The notes beneath the pieces are model-generated. The model was not told the DNA's origin, made no database searches, and worked only from the letters and a program-made list of their open reading frames with translations. Below are positions 36,944 to 48,722 of a stretch of DNA of 64,000 nucleotides, piece by piece. The DNA is taken from contig JAGGNK010006113.1 in the NCBI GenBank assembly GCA_017590115.1, positions 124,001 through 188,000 on the forward strand. Reading direction: 5' to 3'. A program made the position numbers and the translations under genes. The stretch comes from Montifringilla adamsi. Lineage: Eukaryota; Chordata; Aves; Passeriformes; Passeridae. The first letter of the stretch is position 1. The number at the start of each line of letters is the position of its first letter.

Positions 36944-37047
36944 CTCCAAACAGAGACATAAATGATAATCAACAGCAAAAGTGTCAGCGAGGATACTCCA
37001 CAGCCTACAATTAACGTGACAGAAGGGACCAGCACCTTTTCCATGTT
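36944..37047 (-). CDS. ADGRB1: ADGRB1 exon: linker after the GPS and TM1
   Basis: A 104-nt exon. The acceptor is ...TCTCTCTTTCAG above 37047 and the donor is GTATGG at 36943-36938. The intron before it is phase 0. It encodes 34 residues plus AG of a split Arg codon: [12 protein letters not shown], then TM1 as [20 protein letters not shown] then V-W. Human BAI1 begins this segment N-M-E-K-A-T-L-P-S-V-T-L as I remember it, and the [10 protein letters not shown] core is shared. The N-terminal half belongs to the stalk that follows autoproteolysis at the GPS. Confidence 0.96.
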
Positions 37048-40000
37048 CTGAAAGAGAGAAAGTGAGACATTAAAAAATAAGTTCAGCCAATTCTACCATG
37101 AAAATGTCATGGCAAGAATTTTCCTTGTTGGTGTGCCCACTCAGCTGACCTTCACATCACACTGTGCATACAAACAAACAGGGAAGGAGACCAGGATCTG
37201 TTTCTGCCTGAGCCAGCCTTTTATTTTTTGACTGATTCTGCTCCCACAAGCCAGTGCCAAGCCTGGGTAACAATTCTGATATCCATGGAAGGCAGGCATG
37301 TGAAAGGTGTTATGAGAGGAGGATCAGGCTCTTCATATCCAGTGTGAAAGTGGGAAGATAATTAATGAAGCAATAACAGAACAATTACAAACGAGCTCTT
37401 CTGGGACGGCGGTGATGAAGGGTGGAGGATGAAAAGAAGGTGAAAATTTTCCACCAACCACAAACATTCATCTGGAAAAGGATGAAATGAAGCAAGGGAA
37501 GAAAAAACAAGATGTGTACCCTCCCCAGGGATCCACCATCCATCAATTCACCGCTCTTACACCACTGCACAAGGCATTTTTTCATAGAAAGGAATCACAC
37601 AGGCCGGAAAACCTGGTGTGGAATGGTTCTTTTTTCTGACTGAATACAAAAGAACATCAGCTCTTGCAACATCAAGAGCAAACACACGCTGTAACCTCTC
37701 TAATGGAGCTCTCTGCATCCTGTGACTGTAACTACCCAACATCTGCCACACTGATATCACTGAACTTGCCCTGTCCTCAGCTCAGAGCGAGGAGCTCAAT
37801 CCCACTTGGCTTTCCCTGCTGCAGGCAATTTTTTTCCCCCCGGCACGATTTTTATTTCCACATTAGTGATATCTGCTGGCAGGAAGGCAGCGAGAGGCAG
37901 AGCCCCACGCAGAACAGACACCCAAGAACCCTCTGTTTGGGGTCACACCATTTGCAGAGGACAGGGAGCCCAGTCAAGGTTGTCATTAGACTGGCACAGC
38001 ACCAGCACCTCGCACTTCACTCATGGAGATGAGATGGCTTCTGACACAGCAAGGGCTTAGCACAGGAGATAAAATAAAAAAAAGAAAAGTAAAATTATGC
38101 ATGAATTTGGGAGTGAAACAGGCAGTCCGCTAAGGACTTGACTACGCCGTCTTTTTGGCAGGCATGAGGCTGCTGAGCCTGAACCTCCAGTCAGAGGGAT
38201 GCCATGGAGCTGAGGCTACAGCAGCTCTGTTCCAGGCTACTGAGCCTTCTGCGAAGCGAAATACATCAGGCAGGGCTCAGTGCTGGGTTTAAATGGAGCC
38301 TGGCCAGCTCAGCACATGGCCAAACCAAACCTGTGTCCACTCACTCAAAGCCCACAGTCACAACAGGGTTACTCCACAAAAAGAGATGAACAACCCAGAC
38401 ACACAGAGGTCAGAGCTGAATTGTCCCTGAATTTTTGAGGGCTTGGGAAAATCCTATTTGTTTATTTTGAGCAAGGACACCTCTCACAGCTGAGGGGAAT
38501 TAATGGGGAACAAAACTTTCACCACTCCACTGCAAGGAACCCCTCAGCAGTTGTTGGGAAGGATGGAACAAGAACTTCCAAAATTTAGTGACACCCTGTA
38601 GAAGTCTAGAAAATAAGGGGATTAATGTGAATGTCTCAAACATGGGTGGTCATGAAGCCAGTCAAGGATTGTTGGTAATAACACACTGAAGAACAAGATG
38701 TGGTTGAAGAAGGGGCCATGCACAGGTAGGGCAGCACTTTTCTGGGAAAAAAAATCCTTTTTCTGGCACCTGGAGATCATTACAACTCAGTGCAGGCACA
38801 GGAATAAGGTTGAGAACTGAGCATGGACTATAGGGTGGATCAAGACCACCCCAGATCCCTGAAAGCTCCAACCCACTTCCAGAAAGGCCTAGAAGAACAG
38901 TCTGTGCATGACAAATGATTTGCATGAGACTTTGGAGAGATTTGGAGAGACTTCTCTCCAAAGCAGAGAAAACTGATCTATAAAAAGGCACTCCCTGGGC
39001 TCATGGGCACCCCAGGACCCTGGAAACCTCATCAGCTGGATCAACACTGGAGCCAGCACTGGTGATTTCTCTTTTTCCTTTTCCTTGTTTCTCCTTTGCT
39101 TCTCTCCCTCCCTCTTTAATCCACCTCCTTTTTCCCTTCCACTCTACCCCCTTATCCAAAACCCATTGCCGTGTGCTGGCACTAGATCAGGAACTAATAA
39201 CAATTTCCATCTGTAATTCACTTACAAAACTTGGGGTCCCTACGACTTCTGCCATTCCTTTTGGCCAAAAATTTTGTGTGCTTCCTTCCCCTTAAGGGTG
39301 GGATGTCACACACAGTCAATGGCTTGAGTGCCCAGCTGGCACCAAAAGGAGTACAGGTGGTCTGAGGGATCTTCACTGGGTGCAGACCAGCTACAGACAA
39401 CAAACCTGAGCCTCACCAATCCCTCCTGCATCTCCCTCTGCCTTTAGATTCCCAAAATGCTCATGAAAGAGATGTTTCAGCTCTCCTGTAGATTCTTTCC
39501 CTAAACTTTTACAAACACTTAGGTCACTGTGATTTTTATATCAACTCCTATGACTGTGCTCCCACCCTGAGAATTTACTCCTGCCAAATATTCAGGCTAG
39601 GGTAGAAGCATTATTTGGGAATGAGGTAAATACAAATTTCAATGAAAATATCAACGCTTTGATTTTGTCTTCCATCAAACAAAATTGAATTTGGACATCA
39701 TCCAGGCAGGGTGAGTGCTGATATCACGTATTTTGCTCCTTATAAATTGAAATGTGGAAAGGACTCTGATTTAGTCAGGTAGGGTGTGGCAGAGGTGGAT
39801 GCAACGTCCTGCAGGAAGCCACAACTTTCTTTGTCCTCCCTGCAGAATCCTGGTGAACAACAGCCCTGTCCCAGTGCAGAGTGCATGGTTGTGACAAAAG
39901 CGTTGTGGAACACAAGACACTCAGCCATGGATGGCTCCTTGCTCACTCTCTCCAAGCTCTTTCCCCAGCCTTTCCCTTTCCCTGCTCCCCTCTTACAGCA

Positions 40001-40739
40001 ATTTGAGTTCACATCGCACAAATGGTGGCCTGGGATGAGCATCGATTGTGACATTTGATTTAAGTAGGTCTCGTTTCACTGACTTTTCATGGGTAACTGG
40101 ATAAAAGTGGGGGAGGAGCTCCATTAAAGCAAAGAAAGCCCGACATGTAACTCATTCCTGAACCATCAAGGGAATGGAGTTTGGTTTTTAAGAGATGAGC
40201 AGGCTTGCATCCCTAAATCCCAACACTGCAACCCCAGCTGCCCTCCCTTCCACATCCTCACTGAGATCCCTCCACCTCAAAAGACCTCAGGTTCTCTCAC
40301 TGCCTTCCCCATCCACTGTTCCACATCATCCATAACCCTCTCCTAGATCCTGAAGCTAATTAAGGATCTTCCACATGTACCGGATCATTCCGAGCTCAGA
40401 TGTTTGCTCCTAGACAAGGCATTACTCAAATGGTGACTGGCCAAGCTTAAGCCAGGCTTTAGGGTCGTAACTGATGTCTATCTGCAGTCCATCTTACAGG
40501 AAAGACTTGGATCTGCACCTCCTTCTTCCTCTTGCAAAATTTCACAAACCCCATGTCTAGAAGAAAGGCTTCTGCTGAAGAGATGCCATGAAGCTCATCC
40601 CTCCACCCTACAGGAAAGGAAGGATTGGTCCAGCCCTGATGGGATTTTTGTTGGCATCAGGAAGGGGGATGACCACAAAAATCACTGGCTGCAGGAAGAA
40701 GAGGAGCTGGGTCCTTTGAGAATATTCAAATCATAATGC

Positions 40740-40990
40740 TCCACTTTCTGGAAAAGACCTTTAAGATCAGCAAGTCCAACCATCAACCCAACACCACCAC
40801 CACATTTACCACTAAACCATGTCCTCCCTCAAGTGCCACATCCACGTTTTTTGATCACTTCCAGGGATAGTGACTCTGCTATTTCCTTGTTTTAATTCTG
40901 TACCACCTTTTCCACGAAGAAATTTTTCCTAACATCCAATCTAAACCTCCGCTGGTGCAACTTGAGGACATTTACTGTTATCTTAAGCAA
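40740..40990 (-). mobile_element. CR1 LINE fragment
   Basis: Reverse-complement CR1: 'ggaaaagacctttaagatca', 'gcaagtccaaccatcaaccc', 'cacttccagggatagtgact' and 'aatctaaacctccgctggtg'. The subfamily resembles 52516-52770. Confidence 0.88.
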
Positions 40991-42469
40991 GTCCTAAAGA
41001 CTTAGGCCACAATATCTTAGGATTCTGTTTTCTTCCTTCATTATTAAGGTTTCTTTGTCCTCCCCACCTTCTTTCTCTATCCACCACATCTTCCATTCAG
41101 CAAAAAAATCATCATTTGTTTTATTTTTTCTGACTAATTAAACCCCCTGACAGAAGGTGGTCAGATGCTTCAGGATTTGAGCCTTGTAAGGAAAATTTCC
41201 TTAAAGAAGAAAAATTGGGGAAATCGAGGTTGGTTTAAAAAATAAAGATGCTACCCACAGAAAAATGTCAAGGTAAGAGAAGGAACAGTCCTATCGGATT
41301 TTCACAGCACCACAGCTGAGGAAAAAACAGGTTGTTTGCAGAAGAAAAAAATGGTTAATTGCAGGCCAGGAATAGGATCTATACCTGCCTGGACTGGAGG
41401 TGGTCCCAGAGAGGAACTGCTGACAGGGGCCACCCAAAAAAAAACCCTGAAACACAGGAAAAGCTGTGCCTGTTTGGAGCTGGAAATAAAACTTTTCCCT
41501 GGGCCAGTCGGGAATAGAGCAGGTCGTTCTGAGTCGCAAGGACTGCGATTCTGTCACCAGGCATGACAGGGGAGGAGGGAGGCAATCAATGACATCAGCC
41601 AGGATGGAAATAACAAGCGCTGCTGCCTGGGGCCACTCGCTGTCCTGCCACCTCATCGCTCTGCCCAGCAGGGCAGAAGGACGCTCCTCCTTCCCTTTAC
41701 AATTTCACCTTGCTTCCTTCTTTTTCCTTCTCTTCCTTTCTCCCTAATTTTTTGCTCTCCTTTGTCTTCTCTGTCTCCTTTCCTTTGGCTATTTCCCACG
41801 GCATATTCTGCCTTTTCTTCTTGCTCTTAATGCATTTTTTCCGGCTCTCCCCCTTTCAAATTCTCTGCATTTCTCCCTTTCCTTCTCTGCCTTTCTGCAG
41901 AACGCTGTGAAAAGCGACTCGATTTGAGCTGTGCTTTTTCCATTACCCTGCTCTGGCTCCAGGGTCAAACAGGCTCCAATTAGAACAAAGTATTTCTTAA
42001 TGCTGTGCAGTTTGCCCCAGACCTTACAACCAAGCTGTTCTTTCTGCTTTTTCCATCCTTTATTCCAAGAAAGGCTTGAACAAAGTCTTTATAGGCACAA
42101 CATCACACCAATAAAATCACCGAAAAATTAAACCATTTATTCTGCTCTGAAATTAAACACAGGCACACGAGTTTAGAATTTGGGGGAGCTGGGCTCTGTT
42201 TGGTTTTAGAAATGTGTTTGCTATTCATAATAGTTGCCTTGAGCCTGACTTCCTGCACATTTGGAATTAAAGATTCATGAAGTCAGAGAATTGCAGGAGC
42301 TCTGGTTGCAAGGGACATCTCCAGCTTTACAACACAATTTGCTGCTTGGAGCAAGACCAGCACTAACATCAGGTGAGGATGGTGATGGCTTTGTCTGGAT
42401 TTGGGAATTCTCCAAGATGGAGAGCTCCCATCCCACAGGTTCCCATTCCAGAGCCACAGCTCTCTATTG

Positions 42470-42716
42470 GAGACAGGGTTTTTCCTGAGGTTGCACAAGG
42501 GGAGGTTTAGATTGGCTATCAGGAAGAATTTTTTCACTGAAAAGCGGCGGAACAGGCTGCTCAGGGAAGTGGTGGAACCTGCATCCCAGGAAGTGTTAAG
42601 GAAATGTCTGGAAATTGCACTTAGGGATGTGGTTTAGCCATGAACGTGGCATTACCAGGTTAATGCTTGGACTCGACTGTCTTGGAGATTTTTTCTCAAC
42701 CTAAATTATTCCATGC
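42470..42716 (+). mobile_element. CR1 LINE 3'-end fragment
   Basis: Sense copy: 'ggaggtttagattggctatc', 'aggaagaattttttcactga', 'ggaacaggctgctcagggaa' and 'gtggtggaacctgcatccca', ending 'tttctcaacctaaattattc'. This is the 3' UTR of an older CR1 subfamily. Confidence 0.9.
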
Positions 42717-43584
42717 ACCTCCCGAGCTACAGTTTGTCTTTCCCCCCCTTGTTAAACCACCAGGCACAAGCCAGAGGAATTTGGTTTTATAATTTTTGTA
42801 ACTGTCCCACAGGCTGTGACCAGAGTGCCCTTTACATCTTTGCAAGACCGAGCAAGTCCCTCACCCTCCCCTCACAGGTCACAGGCTCAAAGCAACCAGG
42901 CTCATTCCACTCTCCTGACACAGACCTGGACCAGCTGGGTGGGATTTACTCCAAGAATTGCACAGGAATGGTTCAGCTGTGCCACTGGCCCAAAGGTTTT
43001 TTCATGACTCCTGTGAAGATTTTTTTTTTTAAGCCACACTGTATTGATTTCACTGCTGGTTGGACAACTCTTGTCAAAGCAGGGAGAGAGGTGTCAAAAT
43101 TGCTGGGAAATAATGCTTTTAGCAGGGCTTACAGAAGCAAGCAGCTTCCAGAACAAAAGGTATGTGTCAGTGCTGGAGAAAACAGCTCAGGAGAGTTGAA
43201 TGACCAAGAGGTGAATGTGCTCTTGTCAGCTGCCAAAAAAACACTGATTTTTTTTAATCCCCAATTCAGTCAGATTCAGGATTTCTCATCCAGGCTCAGG
43301 CCCTGTGGATATCACATTTATACTTTGTAGGGATGGGAAATTTCCATGTACCCTGTGTGTGCTCAAGGGAAGGCTCACTTTTCTCTCACTGGACCAGAGA
43401 TTTCCTGCAGAAAGACAGGGAGAGAGGGAGAGCAGGACACAAACACTTCCTGGTGGATATGTCAGGATTGGGCCAGGGGTGAGAGGAGATTTTTTGGTGG
43501 GTCAGCCTTGTCAGAGGTCTACAAGGTTCAGTCAACTCAAAGCACACGAGCTGTGAGAAAGGACCAAAATATTCCTTTTTTCCC

Positions 43585-44060
43585 ACAGAATCACAGAGTT
43601 GAAAGGGACCTTTGAAATCATCTAATTCCAACTCCCTGTCATGGACAGGGACACCTTCCACTGTCCCAGGTTGTTCCAAGCCCCATCCAGCCTGACCTTG
43701 AACACTTCCAGGGATGGGGCAGCCACAGAATTCCTGTACAGCATGTGCCAGGGTTTCACTACCCTATACAGGAAAAGTTTCTTTCCAATATTTAATATAA
43801 TTCCACCCTCTTTCAGTTTAAGCCATTCCCCCTCATCCTCTCATTCTGTGGCAGCAATGGTAGTGCCCAACAACCCAAAATACAGTCCCATACTCCCCAT
43901 AAAATTAACCCAATCCTGAATTAAACCTGTAAAAAAGTCTTTCCACCTTTATTATAACACTTCATGTATTGAAAAATCAAAATAAGGTCTCCCCAGAGCC
44001 TTCTCTTCTCCATCATTTAACCTCTGAGAAGGTCTCTGAGGTCCCTGCATGAAGGATTAG
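43585..44060 (-). mobile_element. CR1 LINE fragment, about 475 bp
   Basis: Reverse-complement CR1 beginning 'cacagaatcacagagttgaa' and passing through 'catggacagggacaccttcc', 'ccagcctgaccttgaacact' and 'aataaggtctccccagagcc' to 'cctctgagaaggtctctgag'. Confidence 0.92.
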
Positions 44061-45649
44061 TGGAATCATTAATAAATCATCTTTTCACACCTTCTTTCTG
44101 GAAGATGTGACACCTTCCCAGCTCAGCCCCTGCCACTGTGAGCCAGGTCCAGAGGATTTCCACCTTGCTTTGCTTTCCTCCTATCAAAACCACAGACTTC
44201 CAGTGTCAAAGCTAATAGTCACCCATTGTCAGGAACACATTTGTGCAGCTCAGGGCTCCTTTTATGTTATTTGGCCGGTCTAACAGGCAATTCTGCGTAA
44301 TTACAGCACACAAAAATCACCCAGAGAGAGGTCTTAACACGCTACTATTTATTAAAAATCACTAACTCTTCTGTGGGTATTGACTCCTCTCACAAGACAC
44401 AATTTGCTTTTAGTCAACAGCTTTGAAGAAGTTTTCAGGGCAGAGGAGTGGTCACTCAGTCTCTCCTTAATGGGAATTGTCAGGATAATTTCCTCCAGGC
44501 TGGCAGGGGATTACAGGAGTTAACAGTGGGCATTATGCACCTGCCAGTCAGCAATGCTCACTGCCAGGCTGGAACTCCCAGGCTGCTCTCCCAGTGCCTC
44601 AATGTCCAGTCCTGATGTCAAGGATGGAAGGATCAGGTCATTATTAATGCTGAGGAACTCTCTCCTCCTGACCAGACAGCTGTTCCCAAACGTTTTCACC
44701 ATCATTCTTTGAAACACTCAAAGCTTTTTTCGCTTTATTTGTCCCTTTCCGACTGCACCTTGCTCAGCCAAGCTACTGAAATCCCGGTTTTATGGAGCTC
44801 TGATGAAGATCCTTGAGTCACCCTGCATCCCTCTGCCATCTGTGGGCTGGGAAGCAGAGTGAGGAGCTGGGGACCCCAAGGAGAAGAGCGGGGTCTACTC
44901 CCAGCTCGCCCACAGGTCAGCTGTGGACACACAGCTCCATCACTTAAGCCAATCTTTTCAAAGACCTCTCAGTGATCTGATTTAGGTGGCAAACACTGGC
45001 TTTATCTTCTCGGGGGCCTATTTTGATCCCCTGGACATGGAAGGGAATAATACTGCCCCTCCATCTCTCTTCCAAAGCTTAATGCAGCTCAGATTCCTGC
45101 TGTGTGCAAATGCCTCGGGGGGGTCCTAGGGCTGTGTCACAACAATCAAGCACCAGCACCTTATTCTCTGCTGTGCAAAACCTTTGGGAAGGATGGGGGA
45201 GAGACAGGAGAGAGCTTGTGGCTTAACTGTTTGTGAGCTGGTCAGATGGCATGGCTGGTTTTTAAACCTTTGCTTTTCATGCATATGGAAAAATTGTTCT
45301 GTTCCAGCCTTTCCCTTTAAAGCACAGAGAAGAGAAAATAAAACCATTTTCCACAATGAAGCTGGTAATAATCAAAATGGCCAATTCCTCCACGGGCAGG
45401 AGCTTTTTGCTTCTGAGAAAACAGGGGCAGAAGTGAACTTTAATCACGCTGTGCAGCAGCACTGACACAGGCACTGCGGGAAACAGCAAACCTCAATCTC
45501 CCCGTGTCAGTCCTGGAAAATCAAATGCTCCAGGATCCACTCCACTGTCCTGAGATGAAGTGGTACAATGCAGGTATTCATACAAACATTCAAAGCAGAG
45601 GGGACTTGTCCATACTGCTCAGTGCAACATTAATTCTCTAAAACTCCTT

Positions 45650-45955
45650 GAAATGAGGTTGTGCTGAGGGGAGGGTCGGCTGCTTCTCCCAGGCAAATAA
45701 TGTTAAGGCAAGGGGAAATGCTCTCAAAATGCACCAGGAGAGGCTCAATTTGGATATTAGCAAAAACTTCTGTGTTGAAAGGGTAGTTGAGCATTGGGAC
45801 AGGCTCCCCAGGAAGTCACCACTCCTGGAAATGTGAAAAAAAATGAGTAGATGTGGCACTCAGATATGTTTAGGGGGCATGGTGGGATTCAGTTGAAGGT
45901 TAGACTTGATGATCTTGGAGGCCTTTCCTAACCTGAACACTTTTATGATTCATGG
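45650..45955 (+). mobile_element. CR1 LINE 3'-end fragment
   Basis: Sense copy with 'aggagaggctcaatttggat', 'attagcaaaaacttctgtgt', 'gacaggctccccaggaagtc' and 'agacttgatgatcttggagg', ending 'ctgaacacttttatgattca'. Confidence 0.9.
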
Positions 45956-46097
45956 ACCATGTCATGTCCTGAACACTGCTGGTTGCCACAAGCTAAGACA
46001 CATCCAAAGATCATTATAAAAAATTAAATATTAGGGACAATTACAGGAGCTGCTAGAGCTGCTCCTGTTCTGGAGCTGCCTCTGCCATGGAACGTAC

Positions 46098-46165
46098 AAT
46101 TATTATCATTATCATAATAATCATTGTTACTACTACCACTATTACCATTACTGGCATTATTTTAC
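46098..46165. repeat. Imperfect ATT/ATC/ACT trinucleotide tract
   Basis: Runs such as 'attattatcattatcataa' and 'ttactactaccactattac' form a degenerate trinucleotide-type low-complexity tract of about 68 bp. Confidence 0.7.
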
Positions 46166-46874
46166 CATAGGGACATATGCTCTGTAACTACTTTAAAAAT
46201 GAGTCTTCTCTCCTGCACCCTCCTGCTTGGAATTGCCCTTTCCTTGTGCTACATAGAGAACAACCAGTTCAAATTCCATAACTAACTTGGAAGCTCGTTG
46301 CCCTCATCCCTTGTAGCTTCCCAGCTGAGCACCTTGCAGGGAAATGTGTTAAGATTTACACATAGCTAAAATAAAATAAGTCCATAGCAGACTGGGAATG
46401 GAAAATGAGAGTAGAATCCAGACTGTGTTTATCCTGATTTAAGCAGTATTTTGGTTCCATGCCAGGCGACAGCATTTCACCAAATTACTCCAAACTAGCC
46501 CGCTGTTTGTTTTACACTATCAGTGGCATGCTGAAGAGCGGTGCCAGAGCAGCAGCTCTCCCCACAGCATGGGCAAAACGTTCCTTCCCCACTCCCCTGC
46601 ATCCTGTCCTTTGGAGAGACCCACCTGAGGAGTGGGGAACACCTGAGGTTTCAGTCTCTGCAGGATGGTTCCTGCCTCAGATGCTCAGATCACCCACCTG
46701 CCAACCACCACAGAGAGCAAATACCCACCTTCCCTTTCCCCCTGAGTGCTGAAGAGCAGTCCTTAAGAAAAACCTTCCTCCAAAGCACAAGCAATGAACA
46801 TTTGTGCAAAGACTGCACAAGCCACGCCTGAAGCATCTCTTAAAACATGACTTTATCCAAGACCCTTTAATTCA

Positions 46875-47262
46875 GAGAATCATAGAATATCCTGAGTTGG
46901 AGGAGACCCAGTGGGATCACTGAGTCCAACTCCTGGCCCTGCACAGGACACAGGACACCCCAACACTCCCACTCGGTGCCTGAGAGAGTTGTCCAAATAC
47001 TCCTTGAGCTCTGTCAGTCTTGGGGCCATGACCATTCCCTGGGGAACCTGTTCCAGTGCCCAACGACCCCCTGGATGAAGAATCTTTTCCTGATTTCCAG
47101 TCTAACCCTCCCCTGACACAGCTCCAGCCATTCCCTCAGGTCCCACCACTGTCACAGAGAGAAGAAATTGCTGCTGCCCCTCTGCTGCCCCTCATGAGGA
47201 AGCTGCAGACCCTGATGAAGTCTCCCCTCAGACTCCTCTTCTCCAGGCTGAACAAACATTAA
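46875..47262 (-). mobile_element. CR1 LINE fragment ('atcctgagttggagg' subfamily)
   Basis: Reverse-complement copy: 'gaatcatagaatatcctgag', 'ctcctggccctgcacaggac' (with 'acaggac' locally duplicated), 'tactccttgagctctgtcag' and 'agactcctcttctccaggct'. Confidence 0.93.
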
Positions 47263-48688
47263 TTATGACTTGCAGATGCTCCCACCTCTCACTATTCAAT
47301 CACTGAAGATCCCTGCCCTGGACCCAAACTAAGGCTGAACCAACAACCTTGGAGTAAAACATCCCCAGTTCACTGCCAGTCCTCAGAGGCTTTCAGGGCT
47401 TTCTTGGCTAAGAAAAGAAGATGAAGGGATTTCAGCCATTTGGGTTATTCTGCTGTTATGAGGATAATGACAGCTTTATTCCCACTGCAATCCAAGGAGC
47501 CCCTGGGATCCAGCGCGTTTCCATCCCCAGCTGGTCACTGGGGAATCGCTGGTGCAAATTCCCTCTTTGTGGAGCAGAGATCTCCAAGCAGCCGTCGAGG
47601 AATCAGCTTCCACCAACCCCCAACTCATTCACAGCTGAGTGATTGGAAAGCGAAGGTGGAACAGCCCCTGGATTTACAGCTGTACTGAGCTGATATAAAC
47701 AAAATCAAAAGTGGCCCCAGCAGTCAGATATTCCCCACTTGGGGAGATGCTGGCATGATTGTCGTGTTTAAAAAGAGGAAAAAGAACCATTTGTCATGGA
47801 AAATGAAAGCATTGTCTCAGTTGTAGGAAAAGAGCAGAGTCATTTTGCTTCCACGGATTTATTGAATATATTCTGTATATTCTTGTGGTGAGCAGGGCAG
47901 GTAGGCAGCCAGCAATGGAGCTGCAGGCTGAGTTTTGGCTGGCTGTTATCACACCCAGCACATATCAGTTTCTTCATTAGACACTCCTCACATTCAGAGG
48001 GACATTTTGAGCTCAAATACTCCCAATTACAACTCTGACATTACTTTTCCACACATATTGCCCCTTTTTGCTTAAAGATTACCAAAATCTTGCCAGCAGG
48101 TTTATCTACCCAGCTATTACTTGATAGCAAAAGTATGAAGGGCACAAACCATTCACATACTGCTTCAATTTGGGCTTAAATGGACATAATAATAATGGCT
48201 TACCCATTTCCTGCCTCATGGCAATTTAAGGGCAACCTCAGCCTTTCTGCAGGGCATAAAGGGCTCAGAGGTGAAGCAGATTGTCAAATTTACCTAAAGA
48301 ATTGCTTTTCCAGGCCAAAGTACAACGGAGATGGGTGCAGAATAATAGAAGAAAGACAAGCAACACTCAACAATTTGCCTGACTCTTGGAACGCACCGTG
48401 CTCAGTCCCTGAAGTGCTTTGAAAAGGAAGATAATCTCATTTAGCACTAATTCTGACTCCCACCCCACGAGCCCAAGAAACCCAGCCTCCAGCACCCACT
48501 CGTTACCATTTTCAAACAAGCCCCTTTGTGATGCTCCCACGCCGTCCTCCTGCCTTGGGAGAAGCTCCCTGAGCACCCAGAGCTTCAAACCTCCCCTGTG
48601 AAGCCCTGCCTGGTGCAGTGCCCATAGCCCAACCCTGGCAGATGTGACCACCTTGCCATGACTAACAACCTCGTGCTGTTTACACGGG

Positions 48689-48722
48689 CCCCCATGCCCG
48701 CCCCCATGCCCGCCCCCATCCC
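48689..48722. repeat. Small GC-rich tandem, 12-bp unit
   Basis: Three near-copies of 'cccccatgcccg'. Too short to be more than simple sequence. Confidence 0.7.
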